Positions 9,209-15,415 of a stretch of DNA of 58,875 nucleotides are shown in pieces. A program made the position numbers and the translations under genes. Position 1 is the stretch's first letter. Every line of letters starts with the position of its first letter. The DNA is taken from NCBI RefSeq assembly GCF_019510245.1, contig NZ_JAEKKT010000153.1, forward strand, positions 1 to 58,875, written 5' to 3'. Source of the stretch: Streptomyces sp. GTDB taxonomy: Bacteria; Actinomycetota; Actinomycetes; Streptomycetales; Streptomycetaceae. Below the pieces are notes generated by a model. The model saw only the letters and a list, made by a program, of their open reading frames with translations, did not search any database and had not been told where the DNA came from.

Positions 9209-9521
9209 ATGAGCACCCGGAACCCGGCCGCGCTGAAGGCGTTGATCAAAGAGGCCACCATTCGATGCCTACGGCGAGGATGAGCAGCTCACCGGCTTCT
9301 TCACGATGATCGAGGAGAGCCTTGCCGTGCCGTTCACCACGACTGTTCTCGGCGTCGAGGTGAGCGTGATCGGTGTCGATCTGGCCGAGGACGGGCGCGT
9401 GGTAGCGCGCTGCGTCCGGGGGGCGGCCCGACAGGACATCGGGGTTCTGGATCTGCCGCTGCCGGAATCCGCTCCCGAGGGCTCGCAACGGATCGAGGGA
9501 TACCGCTACTGGGTCCGCTGA
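9209..9521 (+). pseudogene. CcbP-like calcium-binding protein gene, frameshifted
   Basis: Translation from ATG 9209 gives MSTRNPAALKALIKEAT and then stops soon in that frame. Dropping one base near 9263 restores DAYGEDEQLTGFFTMIEESL and then VPFTTTVLGVEVSVIGVD, ending at the TGA at 9521. The joined protein would be about 104 residues and resembles the small CcbP-type calcium-binding family found in actinobacteria. A single-base insertion therefore breaks the gene. Reinitiation at ATG 9306 could still give a 71-residue C-terminal piece. A sequencing error is possible, but other genes in these islands are frameshifted too. Confidence 0.65.
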
Positions 9522-9649
9522 ACTGGCGCGCCGCACAACTGCCCAGCTGAGCCCCTGCTCGAACGGACAGTGGCCTCGACTGCAGCTGACCGGACCGACT
9601 GTGGGGAACAGACAGCAGACAACGCGCATACCGCAGTATGCTTGCCGTT

Positions 9650-9898
9650 ATGGCTGACACCACGCGCATCACGGTGACACTCCCCACAGAGCAGGTGGCG
9701 GAGCTGAAGAAGATCACGGACAACATTTCCGGCTACGTGGCCGAAGCGGTCGCCAGACAGATCCGGCACCAGCTCCTGGGGGCCGACCTGCGCAGCCACA
9801 CGGACGAGCACGGGGCCTTCAGCGAGGCGGAGCTGGCCGAGGCGCGGGCGCGGATCTTCGGTACGACCCAGGCCGCTGGTGGCGCGAGCGCCGCGTGA
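9650..9898 (+). CDS. Antitoxin of PIN toxin-antitoxin module, island 1
   Basis: The 82-residue protein starts MADTTRITVTLPTEQVAELK, an N-terminal beta strand and helix typical of ribbon-helix-helix DNA-binding antitoxins, and continues with SGYVAEAVARQIRHQLL. The charged C-terminal half would bind and block the toxin. ATG 9650 is preferred over ATG 9638 because the domain begins there; no strong ribosome-binding site is visible for either. The stop overlaps the toxin start (GTGA), the classic coupling of type II modules. Such antitoxins usually repress their own promoter. Confidence 0.82.
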   Translation: MADTTRITVTLPTEQVAELKKITDNISGYVAEAVARQIRHQLLGADLRSHTDEHGAFSEAELAEARARIFGTTQAAGGASAA

Positions 9899-10296
9899 GC
9901 GGGCACATTGAGACCGTCGTCCTGGACAGCGAGGGGCTGTCGGCCTGGGTGGCGCAGGACCGGAGGGTTCTGGCGATGTTCCAGGTGTTCCACGACATGG
10001 GAGCGGACCCTGTCGTCAGCGCCAACACCATCGTGGAGGTGAGCCACTCCAGGGTGAATCTGCCCCGGCTGCAATGGGCGCTCTCCCGGGTCAAGGTGGA
10101 GCCGGTCACGGAGGCGGCGGCCAAGGCGGCGGCACAACTGCTCAAGGGTGCCGGTCTGCACGGACACAAGTACGCGATCGATGCCACCGTCGCCGAAGCG
10201 GCCTTGCGTCAGCCCGGCCCGGTCGCCATCCTCACGTCGGATGTCGATGACATGACCCAGCTGTGCGGCAGCAAGGTCCGGATGATCGGGCTATGA
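9895..10296 (+). CDS. PIN-domain (VapC-like) toxin, island 1
   Basis: The 133-residue product is a PIN-domain ribonuclease. The acidic metal-binding residues expected of the fold are present: Asp11 (VVLDSE), Glu48 (NTIVEVS), Asp96 (KYAIDA) and Asp116/Asp118 (TSDVDD). It starts at GTG 9895, overlapping the antitoxin stop by four bases. When released from its antitoxin such a toxin cleaves RNA and stops growth; the target is unknown here. It shares the LHGHK-x-AID and TSDVDD motifs with the toxin of island 2, so the two modules are paralogues. It lies at the right end of island 1, about 115 bases from the end repeat, and would penalise island loss. Confidence 0.85.
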   Translation: MSGHIETVVLDSEGLSAWVAQDRRVLAMFQVFHDMGADPVVSANTIVEVSHSRVNLPRLQWALSRVKVEPVTEAAAKAAAQLLKGAGLHGHKYAIDATVAEAALRQPGPVAILTSDVDDMTQLCGSKVRMIGL

Positions 10297-10413
10297 CCGC
10301 TGCCGTGACTCCGTGACTCCGTGACTCCGTGACGGCGTCTGCGTCGCTCGCCCCGGGGATGCAAGCGTGCGCCTTTCCTGCTTGACGGGTATGCATCGAA
10401 TGTCGCCTATAAA

Positions 10414-10432
10414 TGCAACCGAAACTGCAACC
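10414..10432 (+). repeat. Island 1 right-end paired heptamer
   Basis: TGCAACC-GAAAC-TGCAACC, matching the pair at the left end of island 1. The preceding bases (TCGAATGTCG, then TATAAATG) recur before the right-end pair of island 2 at about 15011-15030, showing common architecture with a diverged heptamer. Confidence 0.6.
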
Positions 10433-10441
10433 AGGGCATGC

Positions 10442-10478
10442 CGAAGAGTCGGACCGCCCTAAGCGGTCCGACTCTTCG
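10442..10478. terminator. Perfect hairpin beside att2
   Basis: A 16-bp perfect stem (10442-10457 with 10463-10478) has a 5-base loop and is followed by TTTCGCC. The same structure with a different stem sequence stands beside the intact tRNA-Ser at 15057-15093. It may be a bidirectional terminator protecting the tRNA and island from read-through, or part of the recombination site. Confidence 0.6.
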
Positions 10479-10500
10479 TTTCGCCTGGTCAGGCGGCTGC

Positions 10501-10552
10501 GGAGGATACGAGATTCGAACTCGTGAGGGGTTGCCACCAACGCGCTTTCCAA
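10501..10552 (-). repeat. Displaced tRNA-Ser 3' half (att2)
   Basis: These 52 bases match the acceptor, T arm, variable arm and 3' anticodon stem of the tRNA-Ser at 15115-15199, with two mismatches in the variable-arm region. Homology ends at the anticodon (CTTTCCAA), as expected when integration occurs inside a tRNA gene and the element restores the 3' end. It is the junction between island 1 and island 2. Confidence 0.85.
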
Positions 10553-10648
10553 ATGTTCGTTTGGGTGTCCAGCGAGGTCCGGGAGCGTTCTGACCTGCGG
10601 CGGAGCGGGCGTGAGAAGGGGCTCCGTACGGCGCCGGACGCGGGTGAA

Positions 10649-10667
10649 TGAGACCAAAACTGAGACC
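10649..10667 (+). repeat. Island 2 left-end paired heptamer
   Basis: TGAGACC-AAAAC-TGAGACC, with the same 12-bp period as the island 1 repeats but a different core (AGA instead of CAA). The identical heptamer pair closes the other end of island 2 at 15029-15047. Confidence 0.6.
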
Positions 10668-10678
10668 AGAGCGCCAGG

Positions 10679-11104
10679 TCATACCTTCTTGACGACGATC
10701 GACTCCGGAACCAGCCTCTCCAGGTCGTCCACGTCCGAGGTGAAGACGGTGACCTGCCCCTTCTGCTGTCGCGCGATGACGGCGAGCACTGCGTCGATTG
10801 CGTCCTTGTGGCCGTGCAGCTTGACATCCGCCAGGAGGCGGCGGGCCTGGCGGGCCTCGTCCTTCCCGATGTCGGCGACTTTGAGCCGGGAGAGCACCCA
10901 GTCCCAGCGCTGCTCGGTGGTCCTGCCGTCGTACGCCTCGACAAGCGTCATCGGAGACGTCACCACCTCGGCTTCACCCCGGGCCGCGAGGTCGAGCCAG
11001 GCGATCATCTTCCGGTCGCCCCGCACGGCCAGGGACAGGGCTTCGCAGTCGAGCACGAAGACGCGCAGCGGCTGCTGCCCATGCTCGGCGGCCCGCTTCT
11101 TCAC
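10679..11104 (-). CDS. PIN-domain (VapC-like) toxin, island 2
   Basis: The 141-residue protein is a PIN ribonuclease with Asp19 (FVLDCE), Glu56 (TLVEAY), Asp104 (DAIDA) and Asp124/Asp126 (TSDVDD). It resembles the island 1 toxin across WVLSRLKV, LHGHK and TSDVDDL. The start at 11104 overlaps the antitoxin stop by four bases. The module is on the minus strand, so the two toxin genes converge on the att2 junction from opposite sides. A growth-arresting RNase role follows from the family; the RNA target is not known. Confidence 0.85.
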   Translation of the reverse strand: MKKRAAEHGQQPLRVFVLDCEALSLAVRGDRKMIAWLDLAARGEAEVVTSPMTLVEAYDGRTTEQRWDWVLSRLKVADIGKDEARQARRLLADVKLHGHKDAIDAVLAVIARQQKGQVTVFTSDVDDLERLVPESIVVKKV

Positions 11105-11382
11105 GCGGCCTCTCCGGCGTCGTGCTTTCCGGTGGCGCGGCGGCGCTCGTGCTCGGCGTCGAGTTCCTCCAGTTCTTCGAACGCGCTCGTGCGCTCGTCC
11201 TCGGTGAGGGGGCCGTGTTCCTCCTGTAGCCAGTCGGACAGTTCGCGCAGCCGGTCCCGGTCGCGCTTGAATCGCAGCGCCTCGGCGACGTACGCCGACA
11301 GGCCACGTTCCGCCGCCTCTGCCCGGATCTCGTCGAGGAGATCCTCGGGGATCGTCACCGTCACCTTCTTGGTCGTCGCCAT
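11101..11382 (-). CDS. Antitoxin of PIN toxin-antitoxin module, island 2
   Basis: The 93-residue product starts MATTKKVTVTIPEDLLDEIR, a ribbon-helix-helix-type DNA-binding end, followed by a long charged helical part (ELEELDAEHERRR) that should wrap the toxin. ATG 11382 is chosen because the domain begins there; an in-frame ATG four codons earlier sits within a palindrome. Two overlapping inverted repeats directly upstream (11384-11420) are candidate operators for self-repression. It is coupled to the toxin gene by a 4-bp overlap. Confidence 0.85.
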   Translation of the reverse strand: MATTKKVTVTIPEDLLDEIRAEAAERGLSAYVAEALRFKRDRDRLRELSDWLQEEHGPLTEDERTSAFEELEELDAEHERRRATGKHDAGEAA

Positions 11383-11383
11383 A

Positions 11384-11420
11384 CAGGAGACCATACTCCT
11401 GGTATTGACTCCCTTACCAG
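11384..11420. promoter_or_regulatory. Candidate operator of island 2 toxin-antitoxin genes
   Basis: Two overlapping palindromes precede the antitoxin start: CAGGAG-6-CTCCTG (11384-11401) and CTGGTA-10-TACCAG (11399-11420). Ribbon-helix-helix antitoxins usually bind such repeats over their own promoter. This is inferred from position and symmetry only. Confidence 0.5.
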
Positions 11421-11460
11421 TGCCCGCCGCGAATGGTGGCGTGGCCGGACGGCTCGTCTT

Positions 11461-12704
11461 TCACGGTGCAGTGAGGCTCAGCAGCCGCGCGTTGGCCTCG
11501 TCCAGCGCGAAACGGTCAGGGGCGAATTCCGTGGCGGATCGAAGTCTGAGCCACTCCAGCATGGCGTGGTGCTCCTCATGCGCCGGGTCGGCGAGGATCA
11601 CTTTGAGATCGCTGTAGCCGGGGGCGCCGCCGCAGTCCTCGGGCGGGCACGCCCCGGTATCGTCCACGCAGTGCGGATAGTGAAGCCCGGCTGCGGCTGT
11701 GTGGAACTGCTCCATGGTGATGAGGTGCTCCGAGGAGTCCCTGAAGTCGTACGTGTACACGCACTGGGCGCCCGGTTTGAGCAGGGCGGCCAGTGTCGCG
11801 GTGCGCTCGTCGCGGAATCCGAGTTCACCACCGGGACGGCCGTACTGGACGCCGTCAATGGTGAATGCGTGCATGTGGCAGTTCTGCCAGCCCATCGCGT
11901 CCTGGATCACGGAGTGAAGCCGGTCCAGGCGGATCGCGGCGGGCACCAGCAACTGCCGCCAGACCCGGGGGGCGTCCACGTCGGCAAGCTCGACGAGGAT
12001 CTGCAGCACCGCGTCGCCCGGCTCGGGCTCGCCGCGCATCCGGGCCGTCTCGGTGCGGCCGTCCGTCGTCAACTCAGCGCTGTCCTCCGTGAGATGGACA
12101 GCGCCCAGGGAGGCGAGGGCCTTCAGGACCCGTTGGGTGTCGTGGTCGTTGGCGGTGCGCAGATGCCCCACACGGTCGGGGGACAGGTCGTCGAGCACGT
12201 ACAGCGGACTGACCGCCTGCCACACCACCTCGTACAGGTCACTGAGCGGCACCGAAGCCGTGGCCGTGTACAGGCGGTGCAGCAGCACCCGCAGACCACG
12301 GTCGTACTCGTGTGAGAAGAGTGACTCCAGCCAGCCGGACACCGTCACGGCCGGCCCGATGCGCGCCAGCGCGGCGAACAGGGCGCTACGCAGTTCGTTG
12401 GGGCGATCCACCAGCTTGGCGTTTTTCTTCACCGGCAGCAGGCGCCCGCTCGCGACTCGTAGCAGCCGCGCCGCCTTCGCCCACTCGACCAGCAGCGTGA
12501 GGTGGTACAGCTCCTCGCTGGACTTCGTTTTGAACGTACGGTCTCCGATCACCGGGTCCATCCGGTCGCCGGTGTCCAGAACCTCCACCAGTGCCGCGCA
12601 TCGGCGAGCGTCACACGGCCGGTCTGGGTCAGCCTGCGGCCGGCGCCGACCCAGCCGACCAGCCCTCGCACCTGCTCGACGGTCCTGCTCACTGACTCAG
12701 CCAT
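11461..12704 (-). pseudogene. Plasmid pRiA4b ORF-3-like protein gene, frameshifted
   Basis: The C-terminal 175 residues (ILVELADVDAPRVWRQLLVP onward, with GWQNCHMHAF, YTYDFRDSSEH and PPEDCGG) form a pRiA4b ORF-3-like domain, a family of unknown function common on mobile elements. A helical region stands before it. The natural start appears to be ATG 12704 (MAESVSRTVEQVRGLVGWVG), but that frame runs out near 12590 and continues in another frame as EVLDTGDRMDP. One missing C after GCGCGGCAC would explain it. The remaining open part, from 12588, still covers 375 residues and could be translated if an internal start is used. A sequencing error cannot be excluded. Confidence 0.7.
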
Positions 12705-12810
12705 GGCGACCCACCCGTTCCGGTCCGTGTCCCGTATCACCCCAACCCAGGATGGCAGCACCGCGGGCACGCCCGGTGCTTCGCATGGGGCGACACGTAG
12801 GTGGCAGACT

Positions 12811-13545
12811 GTGACAGTGACAGCGCGCGACGAGGAACTGCTGGCCCGGGTCCGGGAGTTGAGGGAGCGCGGCAGCGCCCCGAAGCAGATCGCCAAGGTG
12901 CTGGGGTTGCGCCCGGCCCAGGCCACCGCGCTGGTGAGACGGGTCGCCGAGGCGGCACAGGCGAACATTCCGCCGGACGAACGGCCGGTGGTGGGCTGCT
13001 GGGTCAACGCGGGCTGGAGCACGGGACTGGACCTGGCCGGAGCCCCGGACTGGGCGGTGGCCGACCCCCTCGGCCGGAAACCGGACCCGGACACGGACAC
13101 GGGCGGCTTCGCCCAGATTCTGCTGGCCCGCCAGGAACGTGCCAGCAGGGTGACCGTCACCGGGTTCCTCGTGGACGTGTACTGCCTGGGGGTCAAGAAC
13201 GTCATCGACCCCGAGGTGATGGGTTCCGGCTCCCTGACCACGTACGTACCGATGTACTACTCGGCCTTCGATCACCGGCCGCTGCCGATCGGCGTGGAGC
13301 AGGCGCAGACGATCGTGCACGATGCGGTCGCCTACGCCCGCGGTCTCGGCTTCGAGCCCGCGGGCGGTTTCGCCGGCGCCGCAGTACACCTGGGTGCCCC
13401 GCCCGGCGACCGGCCCGTCATCGGCTTCGGCCGGGACGGCAAGCCGTTCTACTTCTCCGGCCCCCACGACAACCCGCGAATGGTGGTCCAGACCCTCGAA
13501 CGCACCTGCGGCCCGGGCAACTACGACTACGTTGCCCATCTGTAG
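12811..13545 (+). CDS. HTH-containing conserved protein, function unknown
   Basis: The 244-residue protein begins with a helix-turn-helix-like segment (about residues 10-45: RVRELRERGSAPKQIAKVLG, then RPAQATALVRRV). A conserved actinobacterial domain follows, containing DVYCLGVKNVIDPEV, a YSAFDHRPLPI stretch, ARGLGFEPAGGF and FGRDGKPFYFSGPHD. I recognise this as a recurring family without a known role. Start GTG 12811 or GTG 12817 are equally possible; neither has a strong ribosome-binding site. It is divergent from the pRiA4b-like gene, so the 100 bases between them carry both promoters. It could be the regulator of island 2 genes. Confidence 0.65.
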   Translation: MTVTARDEELLARVRELRERGSAPKQIAKVLGLRPAQATALVRRVAEAAQANIPPDERPVVGCWVNAGWSTGLDLAGAPDWAVADPLGRKPDPDTDTGGFAQILLARQERASRVTVTGFLVDVYCLGVKNVIDPEVMGSGSLTTYVPMYYSAFDHRPLPIGVEQAQTIVHDAVAYARGLGFEPAGGFAGAAVHLGAPPGDRPVIGFGRDGKPFYFSGPHDNPRMVVQTLERTCGPGNYDYVAHL

Positions 13546-13586
13546 GAACCAGGACGCGAGCGGCACGAGGCGGGAAACACAAGCGG

Positions 13587-14905
13587 TGATACCGGTCGAA
13601 CAGCAGCAGGAGCCCACTGGCACCCCACAGGTCCGGCACACCGAACACGAGGCGCAGGCCGACCTGCTGACGGCGCTGCGACTGTGCATGACGGGGAAGC
13701 TGCGCTGCAGCGAAAAGACCCGCCGCCCCAGCGCCGCCACCGTCGCGGCGGTCGCCAACGCACTGGACGGCGGCGACTTCTATCCGCACGAGGCCATCGC
13801 CGCCTTCGCCTGGCCGATGCTGCTCCAGGCAGGCGGCCTCGCCCAGCTCACCGGCGGCCGACTGGGGCTGACCACGCGCGGACGGGCCGCGCTGACCCGG
13901 CCACCGCACCTGACCATTCCCCAGCTGTGGCAACGCTGGCTGAACAACAGCCTCCTGGACGAGTTCTCCCGCGTAGAGGAGATCAAGGGCCAGCGCTCGG
14001 CGAACGTCCTGACCGCCGCCAAACCGCGCCGCAAGCTCGTCGGCCAAGCACTGGCCGGCATCACCCCGGGTGAGTGGTCATCCATCGACGGCCTGTTCAC
14101 GGACATGCGCGCGGCAGGTCTGGATCCGGTCGTCCACCGCAGTGAACGCGCACTGTGGAAGCTGTACCTGGAAGATCCTCAATACGGCAGCCTCGGTTAC
14201 GACGGCTACCACGGCTGGTCCCTCCTCCAGGGCCGTTACACCCTGGCGGTGCTCTTCGAGTACGCCGCCACGCCTCATCGACATCCAGTACGTCCCCCCG
14301 GCAGGCGCCCGCAATGACTACCAGGACAACTGGGGTGGCGACTACCTCGACCAGCTGAGCCGCTACGACGGCCTGTCCGCAATCCGCCTCACTCCTCTCG
14401 GCGCCTACGCCGTCGGCCTCACCGGCGACTATGCCCCCACTCCGGCACCGGCCGTTCCTACGGGCAGGGTTACCGTCCTGGCGAACTTCGACATCGTCGC
14501 CGTGGACGGGCTGCCCTCGGCCGACACCTCCTCCTGGACGCGTTCGCCGACAGGAAATCCGACCGGGTCTGGACGCTCACCACTGCGTCCCTCCTGAGCG
14601 CCCTTGACCGCGGGCACACTCTCGACGAACTCCGCCGCTACGTGGACCAGGCAGCCTCGCACCCTCTGCCCCAGACCGTCACCACGCTGCTGGACGATAC
14701 CGCCCGCCGCACCGGCCGACTCCGTGACACAGGGCAGGTCCACCTCATCGAATGCGAGGATGAGGCACTGACAGCCCTCGTTGTCGGCGACCGCCGCCTG
14801 CGCGCATTGTGCACCCGGCTCGGCGAACGCCACCTCGCGGTCTCCCCTGAGCAACTGCCGGCGTTGCGCAAGGCCACTCGCGCCCTGGGCTACCCGCTGG
14901 CCTGA
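13587..14905 (+). pseudogene. Helicase-associated (XPB/Ssl2-like) domain protein, two frameshifts
   Basis: Three frames join into one protein of about 440 residues. Frame 1 (13587 to about 14265) ends ...RYTLAVLFEYAAT. Frame 2 (about 14268-14530) reads LIDIQYVPPAGARNDYQDNW, LSRYDGLSAIRLTPLGAYAV and VLANFDIVAVDGLPSADT. Frame 3 (about 14532-14905) reads LLLDAFADRKSDRVWTLTTA and GQVHLIECEDEALTALVVGD. This is the helicase C-terminal-3/XPB-like family of actinobacterial helicase-associated proteins, which lack an ATPase of their own. Two indels, near 14268 and 14530, break it, so the gene is most likely dead. Confidence 0.72.
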
Positions 14906-15028
14906 GACGAGCAGAGCTACTTCGGGGCGCCCGGGCCAGGGCCCGGGGCGCACGCTGAGGCGCGAACGCTGGTCACCAGGGGAGCGGCTCGCTGCGCGAG
15001 GTGAAATGAGTCGAATGTCGAAAATAAA

Positions 15029-15047
15029 TGAGACCGGAACTGAGACC
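15029..15047 (+). repeat. Island 2 right-end paired heptamer
   Basis: TGAGACC-GGAAC-TGAGACC, equal to the left-end pair of island 2. It lies about 70 bases from the 3' end of the intact tRNA-Ser, in the same relative position as the island 1 pair has to att2. Confidence 0.6.
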
Positions 15048-15056
15048 AGGGCACAC

Positions 15057-15093
15057 CAGAGCGCCGGACCGCGAGCTACGGTCCGGCGCTCTG
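15057..15093 (-). terminator. Hairpin after tRNA-Ser
   Basis: A perfect 15-bp stem (15057-15071 with 15079-15093) has a 7-base loop, 22 bases beyond the tRNA 3' end. Its stem sequence differs from the one beside att2 at several pairs while keeping full pairing, which implies that the structure itself is maintained. The likely role is transcription termination after the tRNA. Confidence 0.65.
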
Positions 15094-15114
15094 TTTCGCC
15101 TGTTCAGGCGGCTG

Positions 15115-15199
15115 CGGAGGATACGAGATTCGAACTCGTGAGGGGTTGCCCCCAACACGCTTTCCAAGCGTGCGCCCTAGGCCTCTAGGCGAATCCTCC
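15115..15199 (-). tRNA. tRNA-Ser(GGA)
   Basis: The 85-base class II tRNA has acceptor stem GGAGGAT/ATCCTCC, anticodon loop TTGGAAA (anticodon GGA), a long variable arm and T loop TTCGAAT. CCA is not encoded. It is the intact copy at the inner end of a tandem island array and serves as the attachment site. Its 3' half is repeated at 10501-10552 and 4684-4718. Confidence 0.95.
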
Positions 15200-15239
15200 G
15201 CTGGGAACATTACATGACCGAGAGGAGTGCTCGCGAACT

Positions 15240-15268
15240 CGTTCTCACCCGCTGACGTCGGGTACTCT
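15240..15268 (+). promoter_or_regulatory. Likely promoter of the SRP RNA gene
   Basis: TACTCT at 15263-15268 fits a -10 box, with TTCTCA about 15 bases upstream as a weak -35. Transcription would then start close to 15275, where the SRP RNA stem begins. Confidence 0.35.
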
Positions 15269-15274
15269 GTGCAG

Positions 15275-15362
15275 AGCCCCTCACGCGGCGCTATCTGACT
15301 GAACTCCCCCAGGGCCGGAAGGCAGCAAGGGTAGGTTGGCTCTGGCGGGTGCGTGGGGGGCG
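15275..15362 (+). ncRNA. ffs: Signal recognition particle RNA (4.5S-type)
   Basis: The conserved SRP domain IV tip is seen as CAGGGCCGGAAGGCAGCAAG with its closing helix, including the GGAA tetraloop. The outer stem pairs GCCCCTCACGC near 15276 with GCGTGGGGGGC near 15351-15361. The RNA binds Ffh and directs membrane-protein synthesis to the membrane. Position between tRNA-Ser and dnaX matches the arrangement I know from Streptomyces. The ends are estimated to within a few bases. Confidence 0.9.
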
Positions 15363-15415
15363 CTCGCGTTTGTGGGCGGGGTTGGTTGTCAGTGGGCGCC
15401 TATAACCTCGTATGC

